Shown: positions 17,769 to 27,287 of the stretch, one piece after another | Numbering within the stretch: position 1 is the stretch's first letter | Layout of the letters: each line of letters starts with the position of its first letter | From: Bin5 sp965261695 | Lineage (GTDB): Bacteria; Chloroflexota; Anaerolineae; Caldilineales; Caldilineaceae | Length of the DNA: 64,000 nucleotides | Assembly: GCA_965261695.1 (NCBI GenBank) | Contig: OZ253474.1 | Span: 1,922,001 to 1,986,000 of the forward strand | Reading direction: 5' to 3' | Program-made: the position numbers and the translations under genes | Notes under the pieces: generated by a model | The model's database searches: none | What the model was told of the DNA's origin: nothing | The model's input: only the letters and a program-made list of their open reading frames with translations

Positions 17769-20233
17769 ATGGACCAGAGCGGGGCGCCGTTTATCAGTGA
17801 AAAGCCGACAATCTATCCGACCCTCGTCGTGGGCGTAGGCGGTATGGGCACCAATGCCGTCCGGGCGGTCAAACGGCGCTTGCGCAAAGCGTGGGGCGGC
17901 GAATCCTTGCCGGCGATGATCCAACTGCTCGCGCTGGACACCGAACCGCTGATCAACCGGCTCGATCAGGAGCCTCTCTACGCCGATGAATCGGCCTACA
18001 TGGGCAAGTTCGACGCCACTCGCCTGGTGGACAATCTCGAAAACCACCCGGAGATCGCCCGCTGGTGGAACTACCCCTCCATCCCCCTCGGCTACATCCA
18101 CAACGGCGCCAAACAACTGCGGCCCATCGGGCGGCTCTCCTTCTTCCGCAATTACGTCACCTTCAAGCGGTTGCTGGAGACGAAATACGCTGCCCTGGAT
18201 AAAATCCGCGATCTGGAGATGGCGCAGAATCGCCGCTTCCCGGTGATGAGCAACTATCAGCTCGTCTATATCGTCAGCAGCCTCTGCGGCGGCACCGGCG
18301 CCGGCATGTTTTTGGATGTGGCGCACCGCGTGCGCGCGCTCGTGCGCAGCAATGCCCGCGTCGTCGGCATCTTCTTCCTGCCGGACGTGCTCGAAGAGGA
18401 GATCAACAGCGACCTGCAACGAAGACGCATTAAAGCCAACGCCTACGCCGCGCTCAAAGAATTGAACTACTTTCAAGAGACGCAGCAGTTCCAAGAACTC
18501 TACCCCAGCGAACAGCGGGCGCTGCCTGACACGCCCTATGCACCCTTCGACTTTATCTTTCTGGTCGGGCGCACCAACCGCGATGGCCGCAGCCTCGCCC
18601 GCAAAGCCGACGCCGAGAACTTGGCCGCGCATCTCATCCAGCTTACGGCCATCAGCCATCTCAGCAGTGAAATCCTCGGGCTGGAGGTCAATGTCGTGCG
18701 CGAACGCATGTCGGGCAGCGCCCCCGCCGCCGAAGTGGTAAACGAACACCGTGCGCGGAAGGGCAACTACCTGGTCTACAGCAGTTTCGCCGCATCCGCC
18801 ATCGTCGCTCCGGACGAAACGCTGGTCAACTTCTGGCAGCAGGCCTTCCTGGCCGACTTAATGAGGCGTCTTGCCGCCGGGCCGGAACTCAACGACCCGC
18901 GCCAGCCTATCTCCCCGCAAACGCGCCAGAAGGTAATCACCATCTGGCAAGGGCTGCTGGCCCGGATGCGCGCCCGCTATCTCTCGCTGGACAACGACCG
19001 GTTGGAGGAGTTGGTCGAGGAGGTCGAAGAGCAACGCGGCGCATGGCTTGGCTTCAAGACCGCGCTCGACAACGCCTTCCGCCAAACTGTGTTGGAGACG
19101 GGATTGCGCGGCGCGCTCACCTGGCCGATCTACTGGCGCCGCTCAACCCCTCCACCGCCCCAATGGAATCTCTGATCAAGCAGAGACTCTTTCTCGTAAA
19201 CAATCATCCGGTGGCGGAGGAGGACCGCGCCCGCTGGCGCTCGCTGCTGGCTCAGCAAGGAGGGGCCACAGAACAGATCGGGCAAATCGCTGGCGGTTTT
19301 GGCGACCTGTTGCTGGCGGCCTTCAACCCCCGCCAAGCCCGCGAACGCGCCCGCGACGCGCGCCAGCGCAAAGCCCGCGCCCGCCTCCACCAGCGCCGTG
19401 ACAGGCTGGAACGGATCCTGGTAGAGCGCCTTTTCTCATACAGCACGCAGATGCGCGAGGTGTTCCGCACACAAATTGACAATGCCGGCGGCGCGCTGGG
19501 GCGAGCCAATCAGGCGGCAAAACGGGCCGCAGACCGCATCGACCCCCGCATCCCTGACGGCACGGCCAGCACCAGCACCTACTATGAATTGGAGACCGGC
19601 GCGGTCGGGCGAGACTACCTGCAACATTTTTATCGCAACGCGGCCCAAGTCGTCTATTCCAGCGATTGGGAGGTCTTGCTGGGGCCGCTGATCGAACGCA
19701 TTTTGAGCTATAACCAGGCAGTCGGCGCCGAGGATCTGTTCGCCAATCTCACCAACGCGATCGCCACCGAACGGGGGCTGTTGGGCAGGGTGCTGCAGTG
19801 CGTGGACATCCGGCACATCATCGGTGTGCAACATGGCGAGGAGACACAGCAGTCGCGGCCTCTCCCCAACAACCGCGTGCAGCAGTGGCTGGATCGTCTC
19901 AATCCCTACATCCGCTGGGATTCGGACCGCTTCAACTTCCACGACGGCAATCTGGAGCACATCCGCCTGGCCGCCACACCATCCTCCCGCAATGACGACC
20001 CCCAGTTGGCCATGGCAATGATAGGCCAGGAGGATATCAAATGGATACCCACCGGTGACACCGGACGTATGGACGCCGTCTGGATCGTCCACGGCCTGCC
20101 CGTGACGCTGATCGACCGCCTGGATGAGTTTCGGGAACAGTATGAAAACACGCGTGATTTCCCCGCCCGCGAGGAGTTCCATCTCCATCCCGCCTGGGTC
20201 GATCTGCCAGAAATTACTGACGACAGGTCTTAG
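17769..20233 (+). pseudogene. Tubulin-like GTPase (Tubulin_2 family), one frameshift
   Basis: The start has GAAGGA upstream. The N-terminal nucleotide-binding start VVGVGGMGTNAVRAVKRRL (21-39) and the phosphate loop CGGTGAG (173-179; tubulin/FtsZ signature GGGTGSG) are intact. YAALKELNYF and FDFIFLVGRTNRDGRS follow. At about 19115-19125 the frame changes: frame 1 ends at 19175, while the natural sequence continues one frame over (HLADLLAPLNPSTAP) to 20233, giving a product of about 820 residues. One missing or extra base is enough to explain this, so sequencing error and a recent mutation are both possible. Tubulin_2 proteins are cytoskeletal GTPases. The partner genes on either side (VWA, loop-less paralogue) suggest polymer-driven membrane work. 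Confidence 0.85.
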
Positions 20234-20310
20234 TGGCTGGTGGATAGTGGCTAGTGGTCAGCTTCCATCGGCGGCTCAGTTACTATCCACTAACTACTAT
20301 CCACTAACCA
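20234..20310. repeat. GTGGATAGTGG-class boundary repeat
   Basis: GTGGCTGGTGGATAGTGGCT (from 20233) is mirrored by ACTATCCACTAACTACTATC and CACTAACCACTGG up to 20313. It makes an inverted repeat that fills the whole spacer. The GTG start of the next gene lies at its right edge. Confidence 0.75.
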
Positions 20311-20313
20311 CTG

Positions 20314-23300
20314 GTGTTTGACATGCTTCCCGGCGCAACCCGTAGTCGAGCCGCGATACTCTGTTTTGGCGGATGGGGCTTGCAGACAATGCTCCATCTC
20401 GCGCCGCGCCTGCAAGCTGCCCAGGAACAACGCACCGCCACCGGCGTCGACGGCCCTGACCTGACCCGCATCACCCGCTTTGCCGCCCTCCTGCCGTCCG
20501 ACCAACTCAACCAACAGGACGAGCTTGCCCTCAATCTATTCACCCTGCGTGACAACCGTCTGCCGCCCTTTTATCTGGAACGCCTGCTCCATGACCTGGG
20601 ACGCTCCAGCACCCAAGCGGCCCATGGTAACGCCGCCAACCATTGGCGGCAGGCGACGAGCCAGCGCCGGGCCAACCTGTTGCTTGAAGCCGCCGGCCAT
20701 ACACTGCTCCCTCTGCAATGGCAGGCAAAGCCAGGAAGGAGCGGGATCTCTTCTTCCTCTCCGCGTAAGGGGCTGCCCTGGCCCTTCCGCAGATCGAACA
20801 AGGACCCGGACAGCGGCGAACCGCCCGCAACGCCAACCCCGCTCGACCCGCCTACGCGACGACATGCCTTCCGCGCCGCGTTACAGGACGGCGACAGCAT
20901 CGCCCAACTGGTTGCCTCCAACATAATCGACCCGATCCGCGCCGACACCCATGTCCCCGGCGACCCCTTCGTGCAGACGACCCTCTATGTGATCGCGCCG
21001 CTCTTCGAACCGTTGACCTCGGCGCTGATCTGGCCAACCATCGCACATCAACTCAACTATCTGGGGCAGCGCCATATCGCCCAAGTCGTTGGCGTCTTCG
21101 CCGCAGGCAGCTACGCAACCGACAGCAGCCGCATGATCGAGGATGCCTCCTGTTACGCCGCGCTGGCCGAGTTGGAGGCGCTCACCGGCATGCGTCGCGC
21201 CAATCTGGACAAATTTATCTCTTCGTTGCGCGAAGAATCAGGCATGCGCGGTTCAAAGACCGCCTCGCTGCCGGATGAGTGGCTGGGACGTCCGCTCTTT
21301 GACCGCATCTATCTGGTGGATCGGGAAAAAAGTAACCAGGGCTTGGCCCGCAACAGCTATGAACTTTCTGCTCTCGTCGGCAACGCCCTCCATTCGCTCA
21401 TCGCCGCCGATGGGGCCGCCCATATCGATGAACAGGTCGGCATCGACCTGCGCAACGCCAGCGAACGTCCTTATAGTTTGCTCGGCGCAGCCGCAGATTA
21501 TGTGCCGCTGGACTATATCTTTCAGGCCGCGCAAGAGCATGAGGGCAAACGACTTCTGCGCGAACAGATTCTGCCCGCAGGCCCGGAGGACGATCCGGGC
21601 ATCCCGCCTCCTGCCACCGCAGACAGCGTCGAACCGCTGGCTCCCCTGCATGAATTGGGCGTAACGTCGCAGCAGGCGTTGATTCAGCTCATCAACCAGG
21701 TGCCCGAGCTGTTCAATGAACTCAATCCCCAATCGCTCCAGCAGATTTCTGCCCACCCGGGCTACGTGCTGCCGACGGCGACGGCGCGCAAAATGCGCGG
21801 TCTCAATCCTGTCCGCTGGCAGGCCGCATTCGAAAGGCAACTTCAGGACGCGCTCGCACAATTTGAAGAGAGTATCGGCGCCGGCGCGCTCGACTCGGCC
21901 TGGGGACTGCCTGCCCTGCGAGAGGATGGCCTGCCCCGCAACGCCACCGACAGCCGCTTTCTGCCAACCGTCTCGCGGCGGATGCGCTCCCACCTGCTCA
22001 CCCTGCTCAGCGCCCGGCCGTCAGGACTCGTTCAAGCGCGGCGTCAACTCCAACAGTGGCTTTACGATCTGGCGCAGGAACGATACGCGCTGGCCAACGC
22101 TGGCAGCGAAGGCATCCCGCCAACCGCTGCCAACCCCAGCGAACGCCAGTTGGACCTGCGCGACTGGCGCGCCCGTTATCTGCGCACGCTCGGCGACCAG
22201 CCGTCTCTGTTCGGTTCGCTGACGCGGGCACTCGGCCTGCTGAGCGGCGTCGTGCTGCTGACACTTCTCTATCTGTTCGGTTCCGGGCTGGTGGGCAACA
22301 TGGCCGTCATCATTAGTGGTGATGCCAACCCTGTTGCACTAATGGGGCTGATGAACGACGCGTTCGCCGAAGCAATCCTCGAATTCCTCGACAGTGAGGC
22401 CAACGCCGCTACATTCATCGGCCTGATGGTCGGCGCGTTTCTCGGCGCAACGATGTCATTTCGGACGCGGGCGCGGCGCGTGCGCAAGCTGAGGCGGGAG
22501 CGGGTGAACTTAGCCTGCACTGAATTGACCGCCCGTCTGCAGGACAGCATGGGGCGAGGCCTGGGCCGTGTCCTTGAGCATATACAACTGATGCTGCAAC
22601 AGATGGATCGTAATCTCGAAGAAACCTGCGAAATTTTACAGGAGTGGTCTGTCAGCGAGGCGATGCCGCCCCTCCCGCCGCAGGACGCGATCAGTTCCCA
22701 TCTCTATCGGCCCCATCTCAATCCAACCCTGTGGGAACGCTGCCAGGCATTCATTCGTAGCCGCCAGGACGCCGAAGGCCGCCGCGGGGAAGGGCGCCTG
22801 CGCGAAATCTGGACATCCTCGCAGCGCCGTGAACAACTGGCGTCCCTGCTTATTTCGCCTTCGCCAAATGCGCAAGCGGATGCGGTCGGCTCAGGCGAAA
22901 CCGGTCTGTCCGACGATTCGCAAAGAGCGGGCAACAACCGCGGATTCGCGCAGACCCTGTCCGCTTACATCCGCCAAAACGTGCAGGAGGCAGTCACCGC
23001 CATCCCCGATTACGCGACGATCGGCAGTCGAGTCACGCACGATAGCGAGGCCGACAGCGCACGCCGGGAATTTGTGCGCACGCTCGCTAAAGAGTGCAAT
23101 CTGGAGCATCTTCTCTGGCGCGACATTGCCTCGTCGGAGGAGTTTACTTCCTTTTCTCCCGAAGGCGAGTTCGCACCGGTTTCCACGACGACGATGCGCT
23201 ACCTGGAAAGCATGTGGGATGTCGCCAAACCCTCCGCCAACTACGATGTCTCCGATCGGTTGGCCGCGTATGGCCTGCCCGTAGAGTTCGCCGCCGTCTC

Positions 23301-23541
23301 CGGAGACCCGGACAGCGACCTGACCGAGGGTGTGATGCAGAGTTTACGCATCCCCCGTCTGTTGACCGGCAACGCATTTCAGATCACCTTTGTACGCACG
23401 CTGCACGGTCTCGAGTTGAACGACCTGGGAAGTATGTCGCGCTATCTGGCGGAGTTGGGCCGAATGAATCGCGCCGCGCGCCAGCAAATCCTTCTCACCG
23501 ACGCCGCCAACGCAGAGATGTATAACCAGCAACTCCCATAG
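20314..23541 (+). CDS. Tubulin-like paralogue lacking the GTP loop, with transmembrane segments
   Basis: The 1075-residue protein starts at GTG 20314 (ATG 20323 also possible). By eye it aligns to the preceding tubulin-like protein: CFGGWGLQTMLHLAPRL matches GVGGMGTNAVRAVKRRL, CYAALAELEAL matches AYAALKELNYF, and FDRIYLVDREKSNQGLARN matches FDFIFLVGRTNRDGRSLAR. Where the first has CGGTGAG, this one has YVIAPLFEPLTSALIWPT (about 223-240), so the phosphate loop is gone. Two hydrophobic segments at about 640-665 and 700-717 predict membrane insertion. A C-terminal region of about 350 residues with helical character follows. I infer a membrane adaptor or pseudo-GTPase partner. No assigned function exists. 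Confidence 0.75.
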   Translation: MFDMLPGATRSRAAILCFGGWGLQTMLHLAPRLQAAQEQRTATGVDGPDLTRITRFAALLPSDQLNQQDELALNLFTLRDNRLPPFYLERLLHDLGRSSTQAAHGNAANHWRQATSQRRANLLLEAAGHTLLPLQWQAKPGRSGISSSSPRKGLPWPFRRSNKDPDSGEPPATPTPLDPPTRRHAFRAALQDGDSIAQLVASNIIDPIRADTHVPGDPFVQTTLYVIAPLFEPLTSALIWPTIAHQLNYLGQRHIAQVVGVFAAGSYATDSSRMIEDASCYAALAELEALTGMRRANLDKFISSLREESGMRGSKTASLPDEWLGRPLFDRIYLVDREKSNQGLARNSYELSALVGNALHSLIAADGAAHIDEQVGIDLRNASERPYSLLGAAADYVPLDYIFQAAQEHEGKRLLREQILPAGPEDDPGIPPPATADSVEPLAPLHELGVTSQQALIQLINQVPELFNELNPQSLQQISAHPGYVLPTATARKMRGLNPVRWQAAFERQLQDALAQFEESIGAGALDSAWGLPALREDGLPRNATDSRFLPTVSRRMRSHLLTLLSARPSGLVQARRQLQQWLYDLAQERYALANAGSEGIPPTAANPSERQLDLRDWRARYLRTLGDQPSLFGSLTRALGLLSGVVLLTLLYLFGSGLVGNMAVIISGDANPVALMGLMNDAFAEAILEFLDSEANAATFIGLMVGAFLGATMSFRTRARRVRKLRRERVNLACTELTARLQDSMGRGLGRVLEHIQLMLQQMDRNLEETCEILQEWSVSEAMPPLPPQDAISSHLYRPHLNPTLWERCQAFIRSRQDAEGRRGEGRLREIWTSSQRREQLASLLISPSPNAQADAVGSGETGLSDDSQRAGNNRGFAQTLSAYIRQNVQEAVTAIPDYATIGSRVTHDSEADSARREFVRTLAKECNLEHLLWRDIASSEEFTSFSPEGEFAPVSTTTMRYLESMWDVAKPSANYDVSDRLAAYGLPVEFAAVSGDPDSDLTEGVMQSLRIPRLLTGNAFQITFVRTLHGLELNDLGSMSRYLAELGRMNRAARQQILLTDAANAEMYNQQLP

Positions 23542-23593
23542 GACGGGCGCCCCGCGCCGCCCCGGTCCTTGCAGCCCTCAAAAACAACCGCTC

Positions 23594-23656
23594 AACTCAA
23601 CCGCCCAGCCTCCGCTCCCTCGGGCCGTTCTATAGTTTCCGCTGGGCGGCTTCGGA
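23594..23656. repeat. 63-bp direct repeat, copy 1 (3' side of the DUF1385 gene)
   Basis: It shares an identical 21-base core (23601-23621, starting CCGCCCAGCC) and a second block CCGTTCTAT with 24733-24795. In this copy CCGCCCAG (23601-23608) and CTGGGCGG (23642-23649) can pair as a hairpin. The copy covers the TAG stop (23630-23632) and the last codons of the DUF1385 gene. Confidence 0.8.
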
Positions 23657-24646
23657 TACCGTTGCGCCGGTCGACTCTTCGCCCGCGTGGCCCGGAGCGA
23701 CGGCTTCGGCGGCCCCATCGGCTGCCAGCACCGGAAGCAGGGCGGCAATCGCGCACTCCACCATGCTATCGTCCGGCTCGCGCGTGGTGATGCGCTGGAG
23801 GAGCAGCCCGGGCGCAATCAGAAGACGCATCAGCGGGTTGCCGGCGTGATTCGCGCTGAAGCGGATGATTTCATAGGAGATGGCGGCGACCAGTGGAATG
23901 AGCAGCAGCCGCGAAACAAATCGCAGGACCAGGGCCAGCCAGGCATACTCAATCCCGGCGAAGGTGAGGGGCGCGAAAAGCAGGATGCTGATCACAAGCA
24001 CGTACAGCAGGAAGCTCGTGCCGCAGCGAACATGCTGGACGCTGTGCTTCTGCACATTGAATACACTCAGTTTTGCCCCGGCCTCGTACGCGTTGATCGT
24101 CTTGTGCTCGGCGCCATGATAGCCGAAAACGCGGCGGATATCGGGCAGGAAGCTGATCGCCCACAGATAGACGATGAACAGAATCAGCCGCAGGCCGCCT
24201 TCGGCTACCGCGTCGAGATAAGGGTTGTGTTCGAAGAAACCGGCAAACCAACGGCTGGCGAAGGTGGGGAGCAGAAAGAAAACGGCCACCGCAAACGCGA
24301 GGCTGGCCGCAATGGTCGTCCACGCCACTGGTCCGGAAAACTCGACCTGTTCTTCGGCGTCATCCTCCTGCATCGCCACGTCCGCGCTCCACATCAGCGC
24401 GCGCATGCCCAGCCCGAGCGCGTCCCACAGCAGAGCCAGCCCCCGCACAAACGGCCACTGCCCCCACTTGCGCGTATAGATCTTGGCCGTGAGCTGCTCC
24501 TCGTGGACGACGATCGTGCCCTGGATGTTGCGCACGGCGATCGACATCGTCTTACGCCCCCGCATCATCACGCCTTCAATGACTGCCTGCCCACCGTAGT
24601 ATTGTTTGCTCACAAGTCGCGCTCTCTTAGCGGAGCGGTGGCGCAT
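23630..24646 (-). CDS. DUF1385 membrane protein (YqhQ-like)
   Basis: The 338-residue protein has the DUF1385 hallmark YYGGQAVIEGVMMRG at about 17-31 and later YHGAEHKTINAYEAGAKL, RCGTSFLLYVLVISILL. Four to five hydrophobic segments predict an integral membrane protein. Members are widespread in Chloroflexota and Firmicutes and have no firm biochemical role. The ATG at 24646 was chosen; the frame is open to 24733, but the extra 29 residues lie beside a direct repeat. The last residues (EAAQRKL) are encoded in the other copy of that repeat. Confidence 0.9.
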   Translation of the reverse strand: MRHRSAKRARLVSKQYYGGQAVIEGVMMRGRKTMSIAVRNIQGTIVVHEEQLTAKIYTRKWGQWPFVRGLALLWDALGLGMRALMWSADVAMQEDDAEEQVEFSGPVAWTTIAASLAFAVAVFFLLPTFASRWFAGFFEHNPYLDAVAEGGLRLILFIVYLWAISFLPDIRRVFGYHGAEHKTINAYEAGAKLSVFNVQKHSVQHVRCGTSFLLYVLVISILLFAPLTFAGIEYAWLALVLRFVSRLLLIPLVAAISYEIIRFSANHAGNPLMRLLIAPGLLLQRITTREPDDSMVECAIAALLPVLAADGAAEAVAPGHAGEESTGATVSEAAQRKL

Positions 24647-24732
24647 CCACCACCGCTCTTCGGTTTCGAGTCTCTTTTGTGCATGCCGCTGCTGCGACGG
24701 CAGTCCCGCAAATTCCGACAAGGATGCCTGCA

Positions 24733-24795
24733 AACTCAGCCGCCCAGCCTCCGCTCCCTCATGCCGTTCTATGGTGTCGACGGGGCAGCCTCGGA
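24733..24795. repeat. 63-bp direct repeat, copy 2 (5' side of the DUF1385 gene)
   Basis: The 21-base core is at 24740-24760, followed by CCGTTCTAT and CCTCGGA. It is in the same orientation as copy 1, 1.14 kb away, exactly bracketing the DUF1385 gene. The hairpin partner seen in copy 1 is degraded here. Confidence 0.8.
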
Positions 24796-24799
24796 ACGT

Positions 24800-26028
24800 G
24801 ATTGTAGCACTCCTGTTTTCGTTGGGTCAAACCAGGCTGGAACCAGTGCATACGCATCTAATGTGCGTCCAGATCGGGAACCGGCTTTTTCTGAGTTGCG
24901 TATTGCGCATTCCGAATTGCGTCAGGGCAGGCGAAACGGCCCCGAGTCGATTGCTATCTTCGCCCGAAAAGTCTCTGTTTCAAATGGGATTCAGATCAGA
25001 AGCTTTTTTGGGGCGGTTGGATGGGTTGACAGGCAGGAGCGCGCGTACGAGAGATTACGTGAGATTACGTGAGATTGGGCAAGAAAATTGTCGGTGGATC
25101 ACGGGAGACGGAAGGCTGGGCGAAGGCCGCCGGCGTCGTCGCGGCGGGCGGCGCACTGGCGCAGAGCGGGGCAAAGCGCTGCATGTATTCATGTGATGCC
25201 CTGCTCTGTATCCTGTCGGTATCCTGTCGGGGCGGGCGGAGAGTATCAAAGTGGCGCGAAGTGGCGCGAATTGCCGCGTGAATTCATGTGCCGCCTTGCT
25301 CTTTCTGAAAAAAAATTGGGCGGATTGGCGCTGAGTGTCGCGCCGGCTGCGGCGGCGCTATGGTTTTGCAACCAAGTATGTTCTGTAAAAAAGTATACGT
25401 TTGATAAGGTACAGAGATGGTTCGCGGTCGCCTTAGACTTTCAGCTATGGATACAGCGTATACGATTGTTCAGGCTCTTGCAAGGACACCGGGCACAGGG
25501 CATACGCATCTAAATCTGTATGCCAATCCCGTCGGGATTCCTAACAAAAGGACGTGATAATTGGTGGAAATTGCTGTAAGCCTGCTGATTAACGACGGAA
25601 ATTCAGCGCAACAAAGGCCGTCAGGCGTCGAAACCGGTCAGATTCACAGCCTGCGCGCCATCATTCGTACAATTTACAGCGTCTGAACCCGATCTGGAAG
25701 AGATCATGGCAGCATTTCGGCGCTTTGACCCAATTCAGATGCAATTGCCCTGAGGCTGGAACCCGCTCGAAGCTGAGAACTTATGCACTCCAGCCACAAT
25801 CGGGGGCGTCTCAGGCAGCTCAACTGCCCTGACACATTGCAAACCACACTTATGTTGACAGCGTTAAATGCCTTACAGCATCATCAGTTCCAGAGTGGGA
25901 ACCGTCCGGCTGGACCACTCTGGGAGCGGGGCCCTCACGGCCCTTTCTGGGTGCCCCCGTCCCGCCTGCCCTTGTCGGTTCAGACTGAACTTCCTTCCGG
26001 ATACTACGCAACGCGAGGGGGCTGCACA
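24800..26028. other. Long intergenic region with short tandem repeats
   Basis: No gene is supported here. GAGATTACGT is repeated at 25051-25076 (10-bp unit), TATCCTGTCGG twice near 25209-25230, and GTGGCGCGAA twice (25251-25270). CATACGCATCTAA occurs at 24848 and again at 25501. A GCGTATTGCGCATTCCG repeat is at 24898-24920, and AATCCC-GTC-GGGATT (25525-25539) is a small palindrome. The last 200 or so bases must contain the promoter of the transporter operon. Confidence 0.55.
25051..25076. repeat. 10-bp tandem repeat GAGATTACGT
   Basis: There are two full copies and one partial copy. The period equals that of the arrays at 3601-3800. Confidence 0.7.
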
Positions 26029-27282
26029 ATGCGACAATTCCTGTTACGACTCTCGTTTCTGCTAATAGCGTCTCTTGTCTTGACAGCCTGCCGCCTGGCC
26101 CCGCCCGCGCTGGTAGATGAGCCCGATACCGCCGCCGGCGCTGATGGGGAGAAGATCATCTACCTCGGCGCGGCCGCCAGTGAAACCGGCAAATTCTCGC
26201 GCGAGGGCAAGGACACCCGCCAGGGCTACGGCGTCTGGCTGGACTGGGTGAACAATGAATACGGCGGCATCAAAGTCGGCGACGAGCGCTACAAGGTCGA
26301 ATTGATCATGTACGACGACGAGGGCGACCCGGACACTGCCGCCCGCCTGGTGGAAAAGCTGATCAACCAGGACCGGGTCGACTTCCTGTTGGGGCCGTAT
26401 AGCTCCTTCCTCACCCAGAGCGCCAGCGCCATTGCCGAAAAATACGACAAGATCATGATCGAGGGTAATGGCTCGGCCGAGCCGCTCTTTGAGCGGGGCT
26501 TCCAGAACCTCTTCGCCGTGTTGACCCCGGCGGTGGACTACACACGGTCGGCATTGCGACTGCTTGCGGAGAAGGGCGCCAAAACGGTCGTCATCGCCTA
26601 CGAGGACACCGCCTTCCCCACCAGTGTAGCCGATGGCGCGCAGCACTGGGCCGCCGAGTATGGCCTGGAGTTGCTCGGCGTGGAAACCTACCCCGTCAAC
26701 GTGGCGGATGTCAGCGGCATCATGGCCAAATTCAAAGAGTTGGAGCCGGATATCTTCATCGGCGGCGGGCACTTTAACGATGCCATCCTCTTCATCCGCG
26801 CCGCCAAGGAGCTGGACTTCAACCCCAAGGCGATGGTGATCACGGTCGGCCCCAGCAACCCGAAACTGATCGAGGAGGTCGGCGCAGATGCCGAATATGT
26901 CATCGGCCCCACCCAGTGGGAGGCGTCGATGAGCTACGCTGACGAATACTTCGGCGCCGCGGCCGACTACGCAGCGCGCTACGAGGAGTTGTGGGGCGAG
27001 CCGCCCACCTACCAGGCCGCGGAATCGACCGCCACCGCGCTGGCTCTGCACATCGCCATTGAGCAGGCCGCCTCCCTCGACACCGATGTCGTGCGCGCAA
27101 GCCTGCGCAACCTCGACGTGGTCACCTTCTACGGCCCCATCAATTTCGACGAAAAGGGCCGCAACGCCGGCAAACCGATGGGGGCGATTCAGATCCAGAA
27201 CGGTGATATCCTGGTTGTCGCGCCCACCAACGCCGCCGTCGCCGAGCTGAACTACCCGGCCCCGGCCTGGAAAGATCGCTAA
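26029..27282 (+). CDS. Branched-chain amino-acid-type ABC transporter, substrate-binding lipoprotein
   Basis: The 417-residue protein starts at ATG 26029 with GAGGGGG just upstream; an earlier start (25783) would add 82 residues without family support. The signal ends in lipobox LTAC (Cys21). The mature part is a type I periplasmic-binding fold: IIYLGAAASETGKFSREGKDT, YDDEGDPDTAARLVEKLI, FLLGPYSSFLTQSASAIAEK, VVTFYGPINFDEKGRN. Such LivJ/AmiC-like proteins bind amino acids, amides, urea or other small polar solutes. It is the first gene of an SBP-permease-permease-ATPase-ATPase operon whose next three genes are damaged. Confidence 0.92.
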   Translation: MRQFLLRLSFLLIASLVLTACRLAPPALVDEPDTAAGADGEKIIYLGAAASETGKFSREGKDTRQGYGVWLDWVNNEYGGIKVGDERYKVELIMYDDEGDPDTAARLVEKLINQDRVDFLLGPYSSFLTQSASAIAEKYDKIMIEGNGSAEPLFERGFQNLFAVLTPAVDYTRSALRLLAEKGAKTVVIAYEDTAFPTSVADGAQHWAAEYGLELLGVETYPVNVADVSGIMAKFKELEPDIFIGGGHFNDAILFIRAAKELDFNPKAMVITVGPSNPKLIEEVGADAEYVIGPTQWEASMSYADEYFGAAADYAARYEELWGEPPTYQAAESTATALALHIAIEQAASLDTDVVRASLRNLDVVTFYGPINFDEKGRNAGKPMGAIQIQNGDILVVAPTNAAVAELNYPAPAWKDR

Positions 27283-27287
27283 CTGCA

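Noticed and set aside
23687..25072. 461-residue plus-strand open frame
   Set aside because: Antisense to the DUF1385 gene; the remainder is repeat-rich intergenic sequence.
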